Source: Mycocentrospora acerina
Taxonomy: Eukaryota; Ascomycota; Dothideomycetes; Pleosporales
Direction: 5' to 3'
Length of the DNA: 64,000 nt
Assembly (NCBI GenBank): GCA_022701365.1
Contig: JAKUHH010000201.1
Span: 744,001 to 808,000, forward strand
This document shows positions 22,774 to 33,127 of the stretch, one piece after another (position 1 is the first letter of the stretch; each line of letters opens with the position of its first letter). The notes under the pieces were generated by a model, which had not been told where the DNA came from, ran no database searches, and saw nothing but the letters and a program-made list of their open reading frames with translations. A program made the position numbers and the translations under genes.

Positions 22774-23362
22774 TGGGAGAGGTGCAAGGGAGCAATGTGG
22801 AATAAAGATGGAGGGATGTGTGAGTGAAGAAATGGAAGCGAATTTATGGATGAAATATTATGAGTAGGGGCAGATGGAATTTAGTTGGATTGCCAGTCAT
22901 CCATTGCCGTATCTTATCTGTGTATATTAGGAGTGGCATCTCCGTAGATATTTTGTGTTTTTATTGTATGTTTCTAAGTTGCATGTTTGATCTGCTATTT
23001 TCCACTCCTTCATTTTTTTGTTGCTACCGGATCCTGCGCGGAAATTGCTAAGCTCTTTTGCTCAAGAAAATCTTGGGGCTATGCAGCAGCAGAGTTGGTT
23101 TATCAGTTGCACTAGCAAGATCGAAACATGAACGAGCATATGGGCGGTTAAATCTCTATAATCGAACGACAGTTATTCCATCATTTATTCCATCTAATTC
23201 TCAATAATTGTAGAAAATCAGCGATATCACACAGACTAATTCTTTACACTAATCAACTATTCGACTTTGGGTGTCAAATTGCTCACTCACGAGAGATGAA
23301 CGCCGGATCGTAGCCTCCAAGCAAACACCAATCTTCAATTCTGCACAGCTCAGCCTTCCTAC
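22774..23362. other. intergenic, no gene seen
   Basis: AT-rich 3'-flank and spacer. Open frames are short and no repeat is evident. Confidence 0.4.
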
Positions 23363-23602
23363 CTACATTTCAGCCCCCACACGAAACCAAGGCATAGCAT
23401 TTTGATTGTGGCTTTCCGAGCGCTCCGGACACTCAGTACATAACCGGGCAAGGTAAATCCGCTTGTAGCTAGTGCGCAGCGGTCGAAACGCAGAAGGAAT
23501 CGCAACGACCCCGTGACGCAACATCCACCAATGGAAGTACAACCACGCCGCATCAGCCTCGTTCTTGCTTGCTTGGAGTTCACTTAAGATAGTATCAATC
23601 AT
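23363..23602 (-). CDS. possible small protein or gene remnant, unknown
   Basis: 79 aa from ATG at 23602. The sequence is unusually rich in aromatic residues (AAWLYFHWWMLRHG) and has a Cys-Pro-Glu motif (LCTECPERSE), so it looks more protein-like than a random frame, but it matches no family I know. It could be the last exon of a larger gene or a fragment. Nothing upstream on the minus strand extends it convincingly. Confidence 0.25.
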   Translation of the reverse strand: MIDTILSELQASKNEADAAWLYFHWWMLRHGVVAIPSAFRPLRTSYKRIYLARLCTECPERSESHNQNAMPWFRVGAEM

Positions 23603-23945
23603 GCAATGTATGCGTGAAGCCTCGCGGGGATCTATCTCTTTAAGGAATAGTACTGGAAAGGGAGGTCGCGGGCCGTACCTTGTTGGTCAGAACGAAAGGC
23701 AAGTGCGCAGTTTGTGTTTCTAATGCCTGGTCGCACAGCCTCTATTGCATCACATACTATGTGGCTAGAGAGATTGTTGGGGTGTGGTTTTGTGCCTGGT
23801 GCAGAGTCGAAGGATCGTGGTGTGTAGAGTGAGGTTTTGCATAATTATCGTGCTTGTCCAGCCTGACGAGCGTATTCATCATCATCAGCTTCTTTGAGAC
23901 CAACAATTATCTGCTTCCGCATCGAATAACTCGGTACTCATAATA
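23603..23945. other. intergenic, upstream of the RING gene
   Basis: 343 bases with no supported gene; it should contain the promoter of the RING-finger gene. Confidence 0.4.
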
Positions 23946-25061
23946 ATGCCTCAATATTGGAATGTATCGGAGGTTTTGGGCGTCGGTCTTGACCATCTAT
24001 GCACAGGATATGCCCCTTCTAAAAAACGGCAATGCAAAACAAAAGTGTCTGCGGAAAGCTGGGGCAAAATGGAGAAGATAATATCCAACATATCACGCCA
24101 AAGACCAGATGTCTCTGCTCTGCGTACAGAGTTGTTGTGCCTCGCTAGGCTCAGCTTGTGCCCCCATTATCATCGGGAGCAAGCGGTCGGTGTGGTCGAA
24201 CAATGGACAACAAAGATTCAAACTCGATTCCCAAATTCTACAATCGGTTCGCCAGACATGGCACAGACTACCGCAGCAATCTCAAGACTCAGCCTTACTC
24301 AGTCTCAGCTATCTAGGCAACCATCTCCCGAAGCACTTGCGCACCAGCATAACCTCGATTCAGACCGACAACGCACTATTAGTAGTTCAGATTCGACCAC
24401 ATCTTCCACTTTACGGGAATCTACATCTGATGAGCAAATGGCTTCTTCGCAACAACTGCCATCCGTCATGACCTCATCAACGGTATCACTTTCCAGTCTA
24501 ACTGAGATGCAAACACTCGAGGAATCCATTGCAATCCTGCAAGAGAATATTCAAATAGCAAAACGACGACTTGAGCAGTTGCGCTACACTGCCGCCTCAG
24601 ACAGCGAGTTCACTTCGCCGTCCCGCGTATCAACTTCCGAAATTTCTGAATTCAGCCTCACAAGATCGTCGACCGTTCAATCTGCACCTGCTGATACAAG
24701 CGAGCCGGAGCCGTCGCTCTCTTCATCATCATCTTCTTCATCTCTACAGTCACAAGCAGAGCAACAAGAAGAAGAAGAAGAAGAAGAAGAAGAAGAAGGA
24801 GAAGAAGTATCGCACTCAACTGAACCATGCACTCAGAGCCATGTTCGCCGCTTACCCCTAGACGAAGAGTGTAGCATCTGCTACGATGACGGCGAGTTAT
24901 CACAGAGTCCATCATCCGAAATCGTATGGTGTAAGTCAGGCTGTGGGCGAAGTGTGCACCAAGCATGCTTTGAAGTGTGGCGAATTCAGTGTGAACAAAA
25001 TGATGCAGAGCCAACATGTACGGTTTGTCGGACTGTGTGGGAGCCTGACTGCGGGTGTTAG
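23946..25061 (+). CDS. RING-finger-like protein with N-terminal Cys/His motif
   Basis: A single exon of 371 aa. The C-terminal 66 residues contain ECSICYDD, then WCKSGCGRSVHQACFEVW and finally CTVCRTVW, which fits a C3HC4-type RING arrangement seen in fungal ubiquitin-ligase-like proteins. The N-terminal 90 residues have Cys pairs and an LCPHYHREQ motif, plausibly a second zinc site. The middle is Ser/Thr-rich, with a coiled-coil-like patch (LEESIAILQENIQIAKRRLEQL) and a poly-Glu tract coded by a GAA microsatellite (24767-24806). An E3 ligase role is inferred; the partners are unknown. This is the last gene of the GC-richer block before the transposon. Confidence 0.75.
   Translation: MPQYWNVSEVLGVGLDHLCTGYAPSKKRQCKTKVSAESWGKMEKIISNISRQRPDVSALRTELLCLARLSLCPHYHREQAVGVVEQWTTKIQTRFPNSTIGSPDMAQTTAAISRLSLTQSQLSRQPSPEALAHQHNLDSDRQRTISSSDSTTSSTLRESTSDEQMASSQQLPSVMTSSTVSLSSLTEMQTLEESIAILQENIQIAKRRLEQLRYTAASDSEFTSPSRVSTSEISEFSLTRSSTVQSAPADTSEPEPSLSSSSSSSSLQSQAEQQEEEEEEEEEEGEEVSHSTEPCTQSHVRRLPLDEECSICYDDGELSQSPSSEIVWCKSGCGRSVHQACFEVWRIQCEQNDAEPTCTVCRTVWEPDCGC
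24767..24806. repeat. GAA-type microsatellite coding poly-Glu
   Basis: A run of GAA codons with one GGA interruption inside the RING-finger gene; its length could vary without a frameshift. Confidence 0.8.
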
Positions 25062-25472
25062 AGCTTTTGGTGCGAATATGGGTGACGGAGTATGTTTAGG
25101 ATCTTGAAGGCTTTACTTCTTATTCTCTTTCTGTCATTGAATTGATTAGGTGTTTTTGAAAGCGGCTGCATTGGGAACTGGAGGCAAGGAATTTGCATAG
25201 AAGGTTATACGATTTAATAAAAATTCGGCTTTTTTACTCTTTCAACGTTATTTTCATCGCTAGTGAACAGTCATTTGTTATTATGATGTACTCCTTGACG
25301 TCTTCGGGCTGTGTAGTTCTTACTAGCTTCATCTACATCTCAAAACGGAACAAATCGGAACACGCGGTAGTAGGAATCTAAGAAAGGATCTTGTTTAGTA
25401 TTTCAATATTGTCTTTGAAAACTCCGAGCTTTCTATTTTAACCCCAAAAGACTTAAAGATTTCTTGTCCCTT
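25062..25472. other. spacer between the RING gene and the transposon
   Basis: 411 bases of AT-rich DNA with no supported gene. It marks the change from housekeeping to accessory DNA. Confidence 0.4.
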
Positions 25473-25474
25473 TA

Positions 25475-25532
25475 TCCCTTGATCCGCTACACTGTGCCCT
25501 GGATTTCGGCCCGAGTTTAGGCTAATTATAAT
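25475..25532 (+). repeat. left terminal inverted repeat of the transposon
   Basis: Begins TCCCTTGATCCGCTACACTG and pairs with the right repeat. Confidence 0.9.
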
Positions 25533-25864
25533 AGGGCTTAGCATCAGTAAGTCAGCGTTCTTACAGCCACGTGATGAACTTCAAGTATCTTTAAACTATC
25601 AACTATACTACAACACTTAAACTATCTATCTACACGCACAAACTACACCTTTTTACTGCTTACGCTATAGCTCCACGCAGTTGCTTAGATAATGACCTTG
25701 TGCCTAAAGATGCGCCCTCTATACAAAAAACGCAGAAGCAGCTATTGCCTGCACACCTTAAAGGCTGCAGCAACCCTCTGCCTATATAGGTTCCCCTTAC
25801 AATTAACAACCTAAACGCTAGAGGCTGCCTACAGCTGCCTTACTGTAAAGGTAAGCCTTGTTAG

Positions 25865-26153
25865 TGTAACGTTCACAACGTCACATCCTATCATTACCCC
25901 TGAGTCAACCGACACCTATCCGATAGCCACCCGATTCGTACTCGCCTTGGATGGTAACCCTAGGAAGGGATATATAAGGGGGGCAGTCTGTGTAGCTTTT
26001 GTAGAGTAGTTTTTCTGTATCCTTTCGTACAAGACCTATAGGTGTAGAGAATAGTATCTTTGGTATATCCTCCAGTCCCAGCACTCCCATATGCCTAGTA
26101 GTGGACACTTCGGACCCCATTCGGATCACTCTCTTATAACCTGCGTCGTTACA
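25865..26153. mobile_element. solo LTR nested in the transposon
   Basis: 289 bp beginning TGTAACG and ending CGTTACA, so it has TG..CA ends and a 7-bp terminal inverted repeat. It is flanked by the 5-bp direct repeat GTTAG (25860-25864 and 26154-26158), a textbook retrotransposon target-site duplication. Inside is a TATA-like GGATATATAAGG (about 25968-25979), placed as in an LTR promoter. Its base composition is less AT-rich than the surrounding element, so it probably arrived after the host element had decayed. Copia or gypsy cannot be decided from an LTR alone. Confidence 0.88.
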
Positions 26154-28228
26154 GTTAGAGCCCTATAGAGCTATTTAGGCTGTTCTTCACTAACAAGGAG
26201 ATCCTAAATATATGTTGCTACACTAACAAGAACACTTATTGCTAACGTCTACCTAGGCTAGCGCAGGAGTTTGTCTGCCTATAGCTAGATGTGACGCCTT
26301 ATAAGCTCTACAGCTATTTTGCTATACAGATACACATAGGCATACATTAGGAGTTATTAATTAGTAACTATTAGCGCACTAACAAGTAATTTAGAGTAGT
26401 CTACACCTATCTATATAAGATTATAGGCTGCTAATGTTTTAAGCAAATTAATTATTACTTCTACATTACACCTCTGCGTGACGTCAGCAGCCTGTTTAAA
26501 CATCTATTTGAACAAGTTTAGGAGTTTTCTAAGCATGTCTGTTGTGTTAGCTAACGCTACTAGAGCCTAGGGCAAAACTTAGCTGTAGATAAGAGTATAA
26601 CTTGCTTTTATAGGCGTGCTAAGGAGAAAACAACAATTAATTGTAAGTCTAACTTAATAAGGTATAAAACATAGTACCTTAGAGATTCTAGGTATTAGTT
26701 AAACTAGCTCTTTTATAGCAAAGGTTTAAAACAAGAGGACAGCTCTTACAAAATTAACCTACGTAATGCAGCCCTTAGGTTCTGCCTAATAAAAGCTCTT
26801 GTGCTTTACCTTGCCCTTAACTACCTTGCTAGTAATGTTAACACCTAGCTGCTTAAGCCTAATAAGCATGTAATATTTATAGATAACTTGTTTATGTTAG
26901 TGCTGTTGCTTAAGGAGTTGTGATGTACTAAGATAGCAGGGGCAGGCACTGTGCAGACAGGGAAGACTCTACGCAAAATTAATATAGGAGACATTCCTAT
27001 TTAAGCATCCTAGGCATTACAGCAGCCCCTTACAAAACAAAAAGCTGCAGCTCTACCTATAATATTATCTTAACTACCTAAAAAGTAAGGCTAGCCCTAG
27101 AAAAACGCGTTGCTAGCCCTAATGTTGTTGCTGTTACCTCTACCTACACAGGAGACTTAAAGTAGTTAGGAGGACACCTAATTATCTATTAAGTATAATT
27201 ATAAGCAGGAGCTACCTATTGCTACTATTAATGTTATTAGTAACCCTGCTAAAGGCTTCTTAGATAAGCTTATTACTGTAAGGGCTTAGCGTAATAAACT
27301 TAATTAAGGTACTATCTATTTTAACATTTTAGGAAGCAGCAATGTTAAGATAATAGCTTAGCGCAACAATAATGTTATGTTATTTACTATAACGTTTAGA
27401 GATTTGTGTAAGACTGTTAAACAATTACAAAAAAGACTAGGCAAGAGCTAGACTAGAGCAGCTAAATTGCGCATTGTTTTTAGAGACAAGATTTGCAAAT
27501 TACTGCCTATTCTAGTACTTATTAACATGTATAACAAGTATATAAACGCAATAGATTAATTTAATTAACTCTAGAGCTACTACTTACTTTAACAGATTTA
27601 TTATAAAACCTAGAGGCCTCTATTTACTCTCTTCCTTAACATTGTACTTATAAACTCTTACAAGCTATTTGTAAGCAATTTAGTTTACAAATAAGATGCT
27701 TATAAGGGCTTTCTCCTTAATCTTGTAGTTAAGCTTAAGGCCTTGTTAAAGTGTTAAATACTTCTCTAAAAACAGCTACTAATCTAAGCTGTTACTACGC
27801 CTTATCCCTTTTACAAGCGTAGTAAAATCTACGCTACTAGCAACTATTAACCTTGTAAAATTTGTGCTTAAATAGGCTGTTACACAGCTTTAAAAACCCC
27901 TTTAGGCCCTATTTTAAGCTCTAAGCTTAACTCTATTTAATATGTAAGGTCCCTAAGGACTGTTTATAGCTATTTAAGGTGTAAAAAAACAATTTGTTGT
28001 CCTTATTAGTTAATCTACAAGAATTTAATAGAATTTAAAGCTAAGCTGTAAGTAACATTATTTTGTGCAAAGCCTGTATTGTAGATGTAGTTATCTTAGA
28101 AATAAAATTTTTTCTTTTTAATCTTTATTATTAAGTTGCATTACAAACTTGAAAGCTGCGAAGCTATACACATATTTTTTAGTAAAGAGCTTTAATTTTA
28201 GTGTTCTTTAGATGCCTTGCTGTAACAA

Positions 28229-28286
28229 ATTATAATTAGCCCAAACTCAGGCTGAAATCCAGGGCACAGTGTAGCGGATCAAGGGA
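28229..28286 (-). repeat. right terminal inverted repeat of the transposon
   Basis: Reverse complement of the left repeat with three transitions. Confidence 0.9.
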
Positions 28287-28288
28287 TA

Positions 28289-28755
28289 CTCTCACTCAAA
28301 ATGATTTACTAAAGAGAAATGTTCAAGCCATCATTCCAATGAGGAGCGACTTAAATTTTGGTTTACGACTAAATAAAGATTTTACAGGCTTCCTCAGGCT
28401 CTGAATGTAATAAAATGTTCTTTTGTAAATACATGTTCCCATCTTGGCTCCAAGAGTTTCCGAAGAGTTGTAAGGGGAAGTATACCGGTGAAAATCGTAA
28501 TCCTCGAGGATAAACAAACAATCTCAGTGTTTAGCCTTAGAAATAGGTACCAAAATTAATGTTTTTGACAGGGTTCAAGGAGAGTTTGAGCTCGCTTGAT
28601 TAGAACAAATATGAGCCACTTGTTGACCACATCGCACAATTGAGAAAACACAACAGTTGCGCCTTACATTTTATCAATCATTAAAATTTCTAAATGTAAT
28701 TTTTTGAAGAGCTTTTAAGATGGTGTGATGTTCTCTGACTCTAAGTTGCCGCTCT
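28289..28755. other. spacer between the transposon and the Zn2Cys6 gene
   Basis: 467 AT-rich bases with no gene or repeat that I can support. Confidence 0.4.
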
Positions 28756-30703
28756 TCAATTCGCACCCATTTGCGTTCCGAGAACACTACATAGTCTTGC
28801 CAGTTCCAAATACTCATCAGCCAAATTCCACCTTGAAGCCATTCTTTTTAAGAAACTACTCATGTCATTTACTCCAGACTGGTAAGCTTCAGTGCCATTC
28901 TCTCCTACAAACCAGGAGTATGTTGCAATCGTGCAATACACGACATGGAAAATAAATGGACTGACACCCTTGAGCTGCATCTCTGACCCTGTAATTTCCG
29001 TAACATCGTGTACGAAGCGGCAAACTTGGTCGCTGGTTTCTTGAATAATTTTAATTGCATTGGCCTGTAGGTTAAGTTCGGTCAAGGTTTTTGCGTCACC
29101 AGAGGTTACATAGCCTGCGCTTTGTTCAATTTTTTCAGGACATGTGTAGGTGTCCAAAACGACAAACAGAGCGGACCGAGCTACGCATTTTGACGATAGA
29201 ATCGCAAGAAGTTTTCCTTGATTATGGATCTCGGAAGAGTTGTCAGTGAGATTGCAGAAGCTGCTTATTTCCTCTATGAGTTCTGTAAGTTCGGTTTGGC
29301 GTGATGCATACAAAGGCTGTTGACTTCGTGTGAAGATTACAGACCGATCAACCAATATGGCTGCTTGGCATAGACGGGCAAACGGTGATTGAGGAATTTG
29401 GTAGGGAGTGGAAATGGCGTGGCCCATGGCACGGGTCACGTCACCAGTGTCCTGTGATAAGACCTATCAGCATCCGTTTTATCGATAATGAGATTGCACA
29501 GAAATTTTTTAAGTGAAGAACTCACCCACGCTTCGTCATCTGTTGGAAGCCTCCCCTTCGGCGGTGGGCCAGGGAGGCAAACAGATCGCCTGCTCCCTGT
29601 TACTGCGAGTCTATCTAAAATGTAGATAGCCCACCACACCCGCCTCCTCTCTTCAGCCTCAGTCCAAGTGGTCTAAGTTTATCTGTTAGCTTGGTATCTT
29701 GCAACTTGATAAAGGTCTCTCCAAGCACTTGAAATACCTCGCGGAAGCTGCTAGACTTACAACACGAGGCATATAGTGCATGTCCTTTCCAACGCAAGAC
29801 AACCCAAGCATGTCAGCGTATCGCGCACACGCTCCAATAGTCATCCATGCCGCAGGATATATTGCGTGACTGCTCTCATACAACGCAACAAGAACCATGG
29901 CCTGAAGACACAGTGACGAAATCAAACCTTGCCATTCGATTTTTGCTAAGAAGTCTTTCGTCATTGAGTAGATCATGTCTCTGTTCTGATCTTTCACTGG
30001 AGTGATGACGAGTTTCATAGCCAGGAATAATAAAGCGAGATCAGGACCCGGGTTCTGGGATGGTATGCCGAGATCCATACGCTTCTTAGATAAGATAGGC
30101 AGCCATGTGTGAATGGTATCAAAGTACTTGCTTGAGGTATCTACAATTACATCATTTTGACTAAGTAGCGTAAGAACATCCTTTAAATAATATTCAGCAT
30201 GTAAAAACGGCTTATTTCATTATGAGCGGGATGGATGTATGGCTTACAGCAGGAATATCAACGGGCGGTTTCGACAACTTCATTTGAGCCCAAATGAAGC
30301 AATCTATATCAAGGAACAATGCGGTCGGGAAGTTCGCCTTCACCTGACTCATAGGTGAATCATGAGAACCAGAAGATGGATTCACACTCACACTCCGCCC
30401 AGCATAGTAGTGATCGATAGAACCGTTCAGAGTGTGGCTCGATGATGTGGCAGGCGAATTATGGCTGTCATGTGTGGAATGGCCAGGAGTGGATGCAGCA
30501 AGGCGCTGTTCCATCTCACAGAGTCTCGCTTTCAAATTCGCAAAGTCAGCTGCAGTAGGTGCAGAATCCGGCTGATCGGTATAATCGCATTCACGCCCAG
30601 TTCTTTGACAAAGGCCACATTGCGGTACAAATTTGTCGCATCGTCGCTTTCCTTGCTTGCATTGCCGACATGCTTGTTGACCCCGCGAGACCGTGAGATC
30701 CAT
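28756..30703 (-). CDS. Zn2Cys6 fungal transcription factor
   Basis: Complement of join 28756..29451, 29526..29672, 29761..30180, 30248..30703 gives 572 aa; the introns are 74, 88 and 67 nt and all joins are in phase 0. Cys 12, 15, 22, 29, 32 and 39 have the exact CX2CX6CX6CX2CX6C spacing of a binuclear zinc cluster. A Ser/His-rich linker follows. Then comes the fungal-specific transcription factor domain, with TWTEAEERRRVWWAIYILDR across the third intron join as its hallmark. It is a nuclear DNA-binding regulator. The neighbouring SDR, FAD monooxygenase, GST and hydrolase genes are possible targets, an inference from position. Confidence 0.92.
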
Positions 30704-31198
30704 TGGACTAGGCCCTAAGAGGGAGATTCGAAGAGTTGGCTAGAAGGCTGTTACGGAGACGTGTGGTGATCAATCTAGCACATGTGACGATGACCCTGAT
30801 ATCCTGGTCGTGATGCGGCCGCGCTTGATATTATTTAGCGTCGAACCGCACCAATAAATGCTTGCCTCCGCATCGAGGGAGTGGTTCATTTACGGACCAA
30901 TTCTTAAGCCGCAACATAGCTTATTCTTCACGTTCGGAAGACTTTCATAAATAGTACACTTGCATAGACTCATCGTTGTCAGAACAATTTTTTTTGACGC
31001 AGATTTTAAGCAAAGGCACGATAAACAACTATCTTGGAAGAAGAGGTATGAAAGTTGGCCTGCTGACACATGTCATCTTTACCATAGAGACTCGCTAATA
31101 TGACACCCGTTCATCGCAAAACTGTGAATTTGAAAAGTAGCCATCTCTTCACACTCAATCTGGTTTCAGAGCGGACAGACCCACTTGAACATAGATTA
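30704..31198. other. intergenic between regulator and SDR
   Basis: 495 bases with no supported gene; it should contain the promoter of the regulator, which starts at 30703 on the minus strand. Confidence 0.4.
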
Positions 31199-32246
31199 TC
31201 ACATGTAATACTTGACCTGTAGCTCAGACCACTCCCAAAACTTCCGACCCAGCTCCGGCTCAACTAAGTCTTTACGTGGCGCCTCTACCTTACCAAAAGG
31301 AGAGACCCAAGTATCTTTCTCTGTTATTGTTGGGCTGAGTCCAGCGAAAAGCTCAGTGTATGCGCCATTCTTGGGGTGCGAGGTGATGAGTTTCTGCAGG
31401 TAGAGTGAGCACATATATAACTTAGCACAAATTCATAGCAAAGACGTTACATACAAACATTGAAAGTTGCCATTTGGGCATGTTTTGCTGGAGATTCGTA
31501 ATAAAATTTCCGGGATTGAGCGCCTTTGATACAATTTAGTCACAAGGTAAAAAATCGTGAGCAGGACAACATACTATGCTGAGGATACCTGACCCCTTTG
31601 TTCTTCTTGCAAACTCTACTGCATGGATTGCGCTTGCAGCCTTACTACGGGAATACTTGGACCAAATACCCTCTTCGCGGTGATAGTCCATGTTGTCGAA
31701 ATCGATGGCAGGATGCGGCGCCCCATCCGCAGCACTAGACGATACCCAAATGACGCGGACCGTATTTTTTGGTGCGTTTTTTGCAGTGGCTTCAAGCACA
31801 GGCTGGAGTAGCGTGGTAAACATAAAGTGCGCAAGGTTGTTGACGCCGTACTGTAACTCATAGCCTTGCTTCGTCTTAGAACCTTGAGGTGGGACCATGA
31901 CACCCGCATTATTCCACAACACATCAAGTCGTTCCTCCTTGGCCATGAACTCTTCCGCTGTAGCCTTAATCGTAGTCAAGTCATCTAATACGAGCTGGAG
32001 GAAAACAAGTTTTCCCTTGGATGTCGGAAATGCTTCGGTCGCTTCTTTGATGACGTTCTCGCTTTTAGACTGTGAGCGCGCTGCAATGTATACCTTGGCG
32101 TTATGCTGATATAAGATGTTGACCAGGATTTGGCCGAGACCACCAGAGCCACCGGTTACGATGAACACTTTGCCAGTTTGATCAGGTAGGTTTTCCTCAG
32201 TGAGAGGTGGTTTGGCCGGACGGATGGTGGTAAATCTAACGCTCAT
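31199..32246 (-). CDS. short-chain dehydrogenase/reductase
   Basis: Complement of join 31199..31393, 31455..31523, 31575..32246 gives 311 aa; the introns are 61 and 51 nt. The ATG at 32246 is chosen because the upstream in-frame codon is not ATG. The cofactor loop TGGSGGLG lies at residues 31-38, the structural NNAG follows near residue 115, and YSRSK near residue 199 is the catalytic YxxxK. The sequence resembles the retinol-dehydrogenase/WWOX-like SDR group that oxidises or reduces alcohols and ketones with NAD(P)H. The middle exon of only 69 nt carries the LNPGNFITNL substrate-loop segment. The substrate is unknown. Confidence 0.9.
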
Positions 32247-33127
32247 GTTCACAGAAAAAAGCAGATGGTAGTAGCTAGGGAGACAAAAAGGAGGAGGAAA
32301 ATCTTAAAAAATCTTCAATGGCTTAGTTGAGGACGGTGATAGATTAGTTTATTCTAGATTTTAATGTGCTCACCTTGCTTGATATACTTTTCTCACATGT
32401 ACGTAACCCTTTCACCTTTCACGTCTTTCTAGAACGTTGGCTGTAAAGGGGTTAGCGTGAGTTTTACCATGCGTTAGTTGCGGTTGTGCAAATTTAGGTT
32501 GCGGAATGTGCGGCCGCACTGCCAAGCGGGCAGCTATGGTTTAAACTAAACTTGTCTAGGTCGTCTTCGAGGCCTAACTCTAATGGGGTCATCAGTTTGC
32601 CAGCTTGGATAGAATTGTCTATCTGATCATCAACCATGCTACATCATGTGCATACTGGGGTAACCCTTAATGTTAAAAATCGAAAATCAAAATTTCAACC
32701 TCGCTTGCAGCGAGCCTATCTGTTTTGAAAGATTGGTGTTACTAGAATCCCACTTGCATGAGGCACTTGAACTGCAGTTTGAATTTTGCATGCGGCAAAA
32801 ATACTTGAAGGCCTTTAAACTTTTACACCGCTAGTCTTGGAAGTCCCTACTATTTTTGACTTGAAATATTTGAATTTTGAAGCCAAATTTGCTTAGCTAC
32901 GTCTGTGAAGGTATAACAGAATACTGACAAAAATAGGACGAATCGTAATGTCGCGTAGGAGTACGTAAGTCTACTAGCTTTAGAAGCTAGTTGAATTGGA
33001 TTTTTGCAACAACAGAACTAAGTGCATTATTCTAGGTCGCAGTTTTGTAGAATTGTGGCCTTGAAGAATTCAATCGTCTTTGTTACACGTGCTCAATATC
33101 TAATCTTACTTTGTAGGCAGCAGAGGT
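32247..33127. other. intergenic between SDR and FAD monooxygenase
   Basis: 881 bases without a supported gene. A short stretch at about 32949-32976 resembles 40617-40644 and may be a remnant of a dispersed repeat. Confidence 0.4.

Larger units (their letters stand above)
25475..28286. mobile_element. degraded TIR DNA transposon, TA target site (Tc1/mariner-like), RIP-like decay
   Basis: 58-bp terminal inverted repeats at 25475-25532 and 28229-28286 match at 55 of 58 positions; the three differences are all transitions. The element is flanked by TA on both sides (25473-25474 and 28287-28288), the target site of Tc1/mariner elements such as fungal Fot1/Pogo types. The interior is very AT-rich and packed with TAA/TAG, with no open frame of note, as expected after repeat-induced point mutation. 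Without the nested LTR the element would be about 2.5 kb. The superfamily is inferred from the target site only; I could not read a transposase. Confidence 0.85.

Noticed and set aside
25905..26129. 74-codon minus-strand frame inside the solo LTR
   Set aside because: LTRs rarely code and no motif is seen; the LTR boundaries explain the sequence.
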